Shown in pieces: positions 62,096 through 64,000 of a stretch of 64,000 nucleotides of DNA. The notes under the pieces are model-generated. The model was not told where the DNA came from. It searched no databases and saw nothing but the letters and a program-made list of their open reading frames with translations. A program made the translations under genes and the position numbers. The DNA is from Piezodorus guildinii (lineage: Eukaryota > Arthropoda > Insecta > Hemiptera > Pentatomidae): the NCBI GenBank assembly GCA_023052935.1, contig CM041293.1:171203341-171267340 (forward strand). Reading direction: 5' to 3'. The number at the start of each line of letters is the position of its first letter. The stretch's first letter is position 1.

Positions 62096-62660
62096 TATGT
62101 TAAACTTCTTGACAAACGACTAACTTGGAATCCACATACACGACTAAAATGACAGCTTTAGGCTACTTCAGCAGTTACTAGACAAACGATCAAACATTTT
62201 TCTTAACTACAAAAGGCTCATCTATATGACTATTATAAGACCAATCTGGATTTACGGAGTAGAGCTTTGGGGCTTTATAAAACCATCAAATTCTTCCCGC
62301 ATCCAATCCTTACAATCCCAAAACCTTCGTAAATTCCTCAACGCTCCTTACTTTGTCACGAATAAACTTATCCATAAAGACCTAAATGTTCCCGATGTTA
62401 CTGATCAATCCTTTCATGACAAACTCCATTCTCACACTAACCCACTAGTTTCAATCCGTTCTTCCTCTTCAATTCCGGATAATCCTCCGAGGCGCCTGAA
62501 AAGGAAATGGTCCCGAGACCTTCTAGTTTAGAATATTTTTAGAGTGCTGCCACTGGGTAGTGTCTCTACATGTATTTCATAATAGTTTTATATATTAGCA
62601 TCTCATTTACTAGATGTATTTTTATTTAATACAGTTGTAAATATCAATAAATATGTTAAA
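62096..62660 (+). pseudogene. Jockey-C LINE, second tandem copy
   Basis: It begins LLDKRLTWNPHTRLK (62,103), has a gap near 62,150 and then an open frame 62,226-62,531 (MTIIRPIWIYGVELWGFIKP to RKWSRDLLV). Hairpin CTGCC-ACTG-GGTAG at 62,547-62,560. 3' UTR and A-rich end. Directly adjoins the copy before it. Confidence 0.85.
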
Positions 62661-63303
62661 AGAAAAAAAATTATATTACGAACAATTTTCTTTTCTTTTT
62701 GAACGTTTTGGGATTGCTTCTTTCTCTTCTTTAGAATCTCATAGCACTAATATTTTATTGATTAGCCAATTCATATATTTAGTGCTTATGCCAATCAATG
62801 ACTTACCAAAACGTTTAAGGAAAGGATGAAGGCTACAAGAAACCTCGAGGCAAGTTAATAAGGGGTCATTCCATGTGAATTCATCCAGAAATTTGAGGAT
62901 CTTAGATTTTCATGAAATTTGGCGCGATGTTTTCTTTCATGCAGTTATGATGTTATACAAACTTTTAGTATTCTATCTCAACTAGTTTTCAATATAGAGC
63001 CAACCAAACTTTGGCGTTTTCATAACCTCGGCGCTCCCAGAGACGCTGGCTTACTCAAAGAAATAAAATTGTACTTTATATGAAAGGAACTATGGCAAAA
63101 AAAGGCAGTAATTTGGTTCATAATTAATTTTTTTTTTTAATTATTCGTTTTGCATAACATTTTTTATATTTGTATACATGATATTTTCCATAGTTATTGG
63201 AGCACCATGGATTAATTATTTATTTATTCCAGAAATAACCATAGTTCCTTTCATATAATCTGAGGTTTTCGTTCTCTTTTATTAACAAATAACGATAGTA
63301 TTG
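62661..63303. other. Mostly unassigned; contains repeat X copy 2
   Basis: Repeat X at 62,868-62,960 (see 58,573). Flanking sequences such as CTCGGCGCTCCCAGAGACGC could be single copy. No ORF supported. Confidence 0.35.
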
Positions 63304-63385
63304 GGTTGTTTCTCATTAAATGTCCGTTTTTATAGTTTCTGAAATACATAAAGGATTTTGCAAGTCTCTGTTGTTTTCTCCGAGT
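63304..63385 (+). mobile_element. Mariner-1 terminal fragment
   Basis: TTGGGTTGTTTCTCATTAAA TGTCCGTTTTTATAGTTTCT, then GCAAGTCTCTGTTGTTTTCT. Only the left end survives. Confidence 0.75.
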
Positions 63386-63389
63386 CACT

Positions 63390-63840
63390 AGACTAATAGA
63401 TTATAATTACTAAACGAATAAAACATTTTGCTAATGTCACTAAAGTAAGGATGTCTCATCCGAAATCATCTGTAAATATGTTAATAAAAAAAAAAAAAAA
63501 AACTGTACCACTACAACCCATGAAGAGTTTTGGGTGCAGTACATGTAGAGATTCGTACGGTTTCTAGGCCAACGGCAAAGAGGTGATTCGGCTGAGATCA
63601 CGCTCATCTGCCCGGTTTTTCCCCATTTTTGTGCACCAACTTTATAGAGGCTGGGTGTGCCCCAGGAGGGTCTCCATACCCCAGGATCGCCCTCCGGCTG
63701 AAATAACAGAATATATAATATTCCGCCACAGCCGGGATTCGAACCCAGGACCCGGAGCACAGTAGACTAGCGCTCTACCCACTAGACCACGCCGCTCCCT
63801 CAAATATGTAAATAAAGTTTATTTACATTCTTTCTTCTCA
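63390..63840 (+). mobile_element. Jockey-D 3' UTR split by SINE-A
   Basis: GATGTCTCATCCGAAATCAT and AAATAAAGTTTATTTACATT match the 3' UTR at 25,300-25,371. SINE-A (antisense) is inserted within it. Confidence 0.75.
63487..63801 (-). mobile_element. SINE-A, antisense, with TSD
   Basis: A 315-bp copy. TSD AAATATGTTAATA / AAATATGTAAATA (63,474-63,486 and 63,802-63,814), one mismatch. B box (complement) GGATTCGAACCC, A box CCACTAGACCA. Its own 3' end is poly(T), as in the copy at 32.7 kb. Confidence 0.88.
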
Positions 63841-63847
63841 ATATATT

Positions 63848-64000
63848 TCCTATAATCCTCAGAGGCACATGAAAAGACATTACAGTGTTACCTCAAATAA
63901 CCATTGAAGTACGACTACTTGGTAGCTTCTTCAAAAGAATATTTTACTCGCATAATTGTAATTATTGTTTATTTGTGGTATTTATTGTATATAGAGTTGT
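63848..64000 (+). pseudogene. Jockey-C-like 3' end, cut by window edge
   Basis: CCTATAATCCTCAGAGGCAC (end of ORF2), a hairpin CTAC-TTG-GTAG (about 63,924-63,934) and a 3' UTR reaching the window end. Confidence 0.65.

Noticed and set aside
1..64000. CRISPR array, bacterial operons, ribosome binding sites
   Set aside because: No regularly spaced direct repeats. The content is eukaryotic (LINEs, SINEs, Pol III boxes, poly(A) tails).

Overview
This 64 kb window looks like an AT-rich animal nuclear genome, most likely an arthropod and probably an insect. It is almost entirely transposable-element sequence. The lineage is inferred from the mix of element families: jockey-like LINEs with PRE_C2HC/zinc-knuckle Gag proteins, an R1-clade LINE sitting in a (CA)n tract, RTE-type LINEs, mariner copies, hAT-type MITEs, a Helitron start of the type common in insects, tRNA-derived SINEs, and a very abundant Helentron-like (HINE-type) non-autonomous family. 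No intact host gene, genuine tRNA, rRNA or CRISPR array was found. All coding sequence I recognise is retrotransposon or transposase.

Layout. 1-2.2 kb: 3' ends of several LINEs, one split by a 303-bp hAT MITE. 2,160-6,751 (+): a complete but frameshifted jockey-like LINE ('Jockey-A') inside an older LINE, bounded by a perfect 13-bp target-site duplication (TSD). 7-11 kb: HINE derivatives, a 740-bp fold-back with a hammerhead-like core, an RTE fragment, SINEs, and a block repeated at 55.7-56.9 kb. 12-16 kb: two copies of 'Jockey-C', one split by an RNase H-bearing LINE that is itself split by a HINE. 16.4-24.4 kb: HINEs interrupted by mariners, an R1-clade LINE and a LINE 3' end. 24.4-31.7 kb: LINE fragments, a Helitron remnant, two MITEs and an RTE copy with a perfect TSD. 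32-40 kb: HINEs, SINE-A, two GC-rich single-copy islands (one with paired TATCGATA sites) and a deleted mariner. 40,341-45,109 (-): a second near-intact jockey-like LINE ('Jockey-B', one frameshift and one nonsense codon visible) with an 11-bp TSD. 45-64 kb: more SINEs, HINEs, RTE and Jockey-C fragments.

How the pieces relate. Jockey-A and -B carry a Gag-like ORF1 and an endonuclease/reverse-transcriptase ORF2 joined as TAAATG (stop directly followed by start). The related LINEs share a small hairpin just after the ORF2 stop. Its stems differ in sequence but keep pairing, which is the most interesting RNA-level signal here. The HINE family provides the landing sites for much of the rest, including mariners in TA, the R1-clade LINE in the HINE's (CA)n, and other LINEs and SINEs. 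Its internal TA and CA tracts have grown into the window's main microsatellites.

Limits: all homologies were recognised by eye. Clade names (jockey, R1, RTE, CR1-like, HINE) are family-level judgements. Element ends are exact only where a TSD is quoted.
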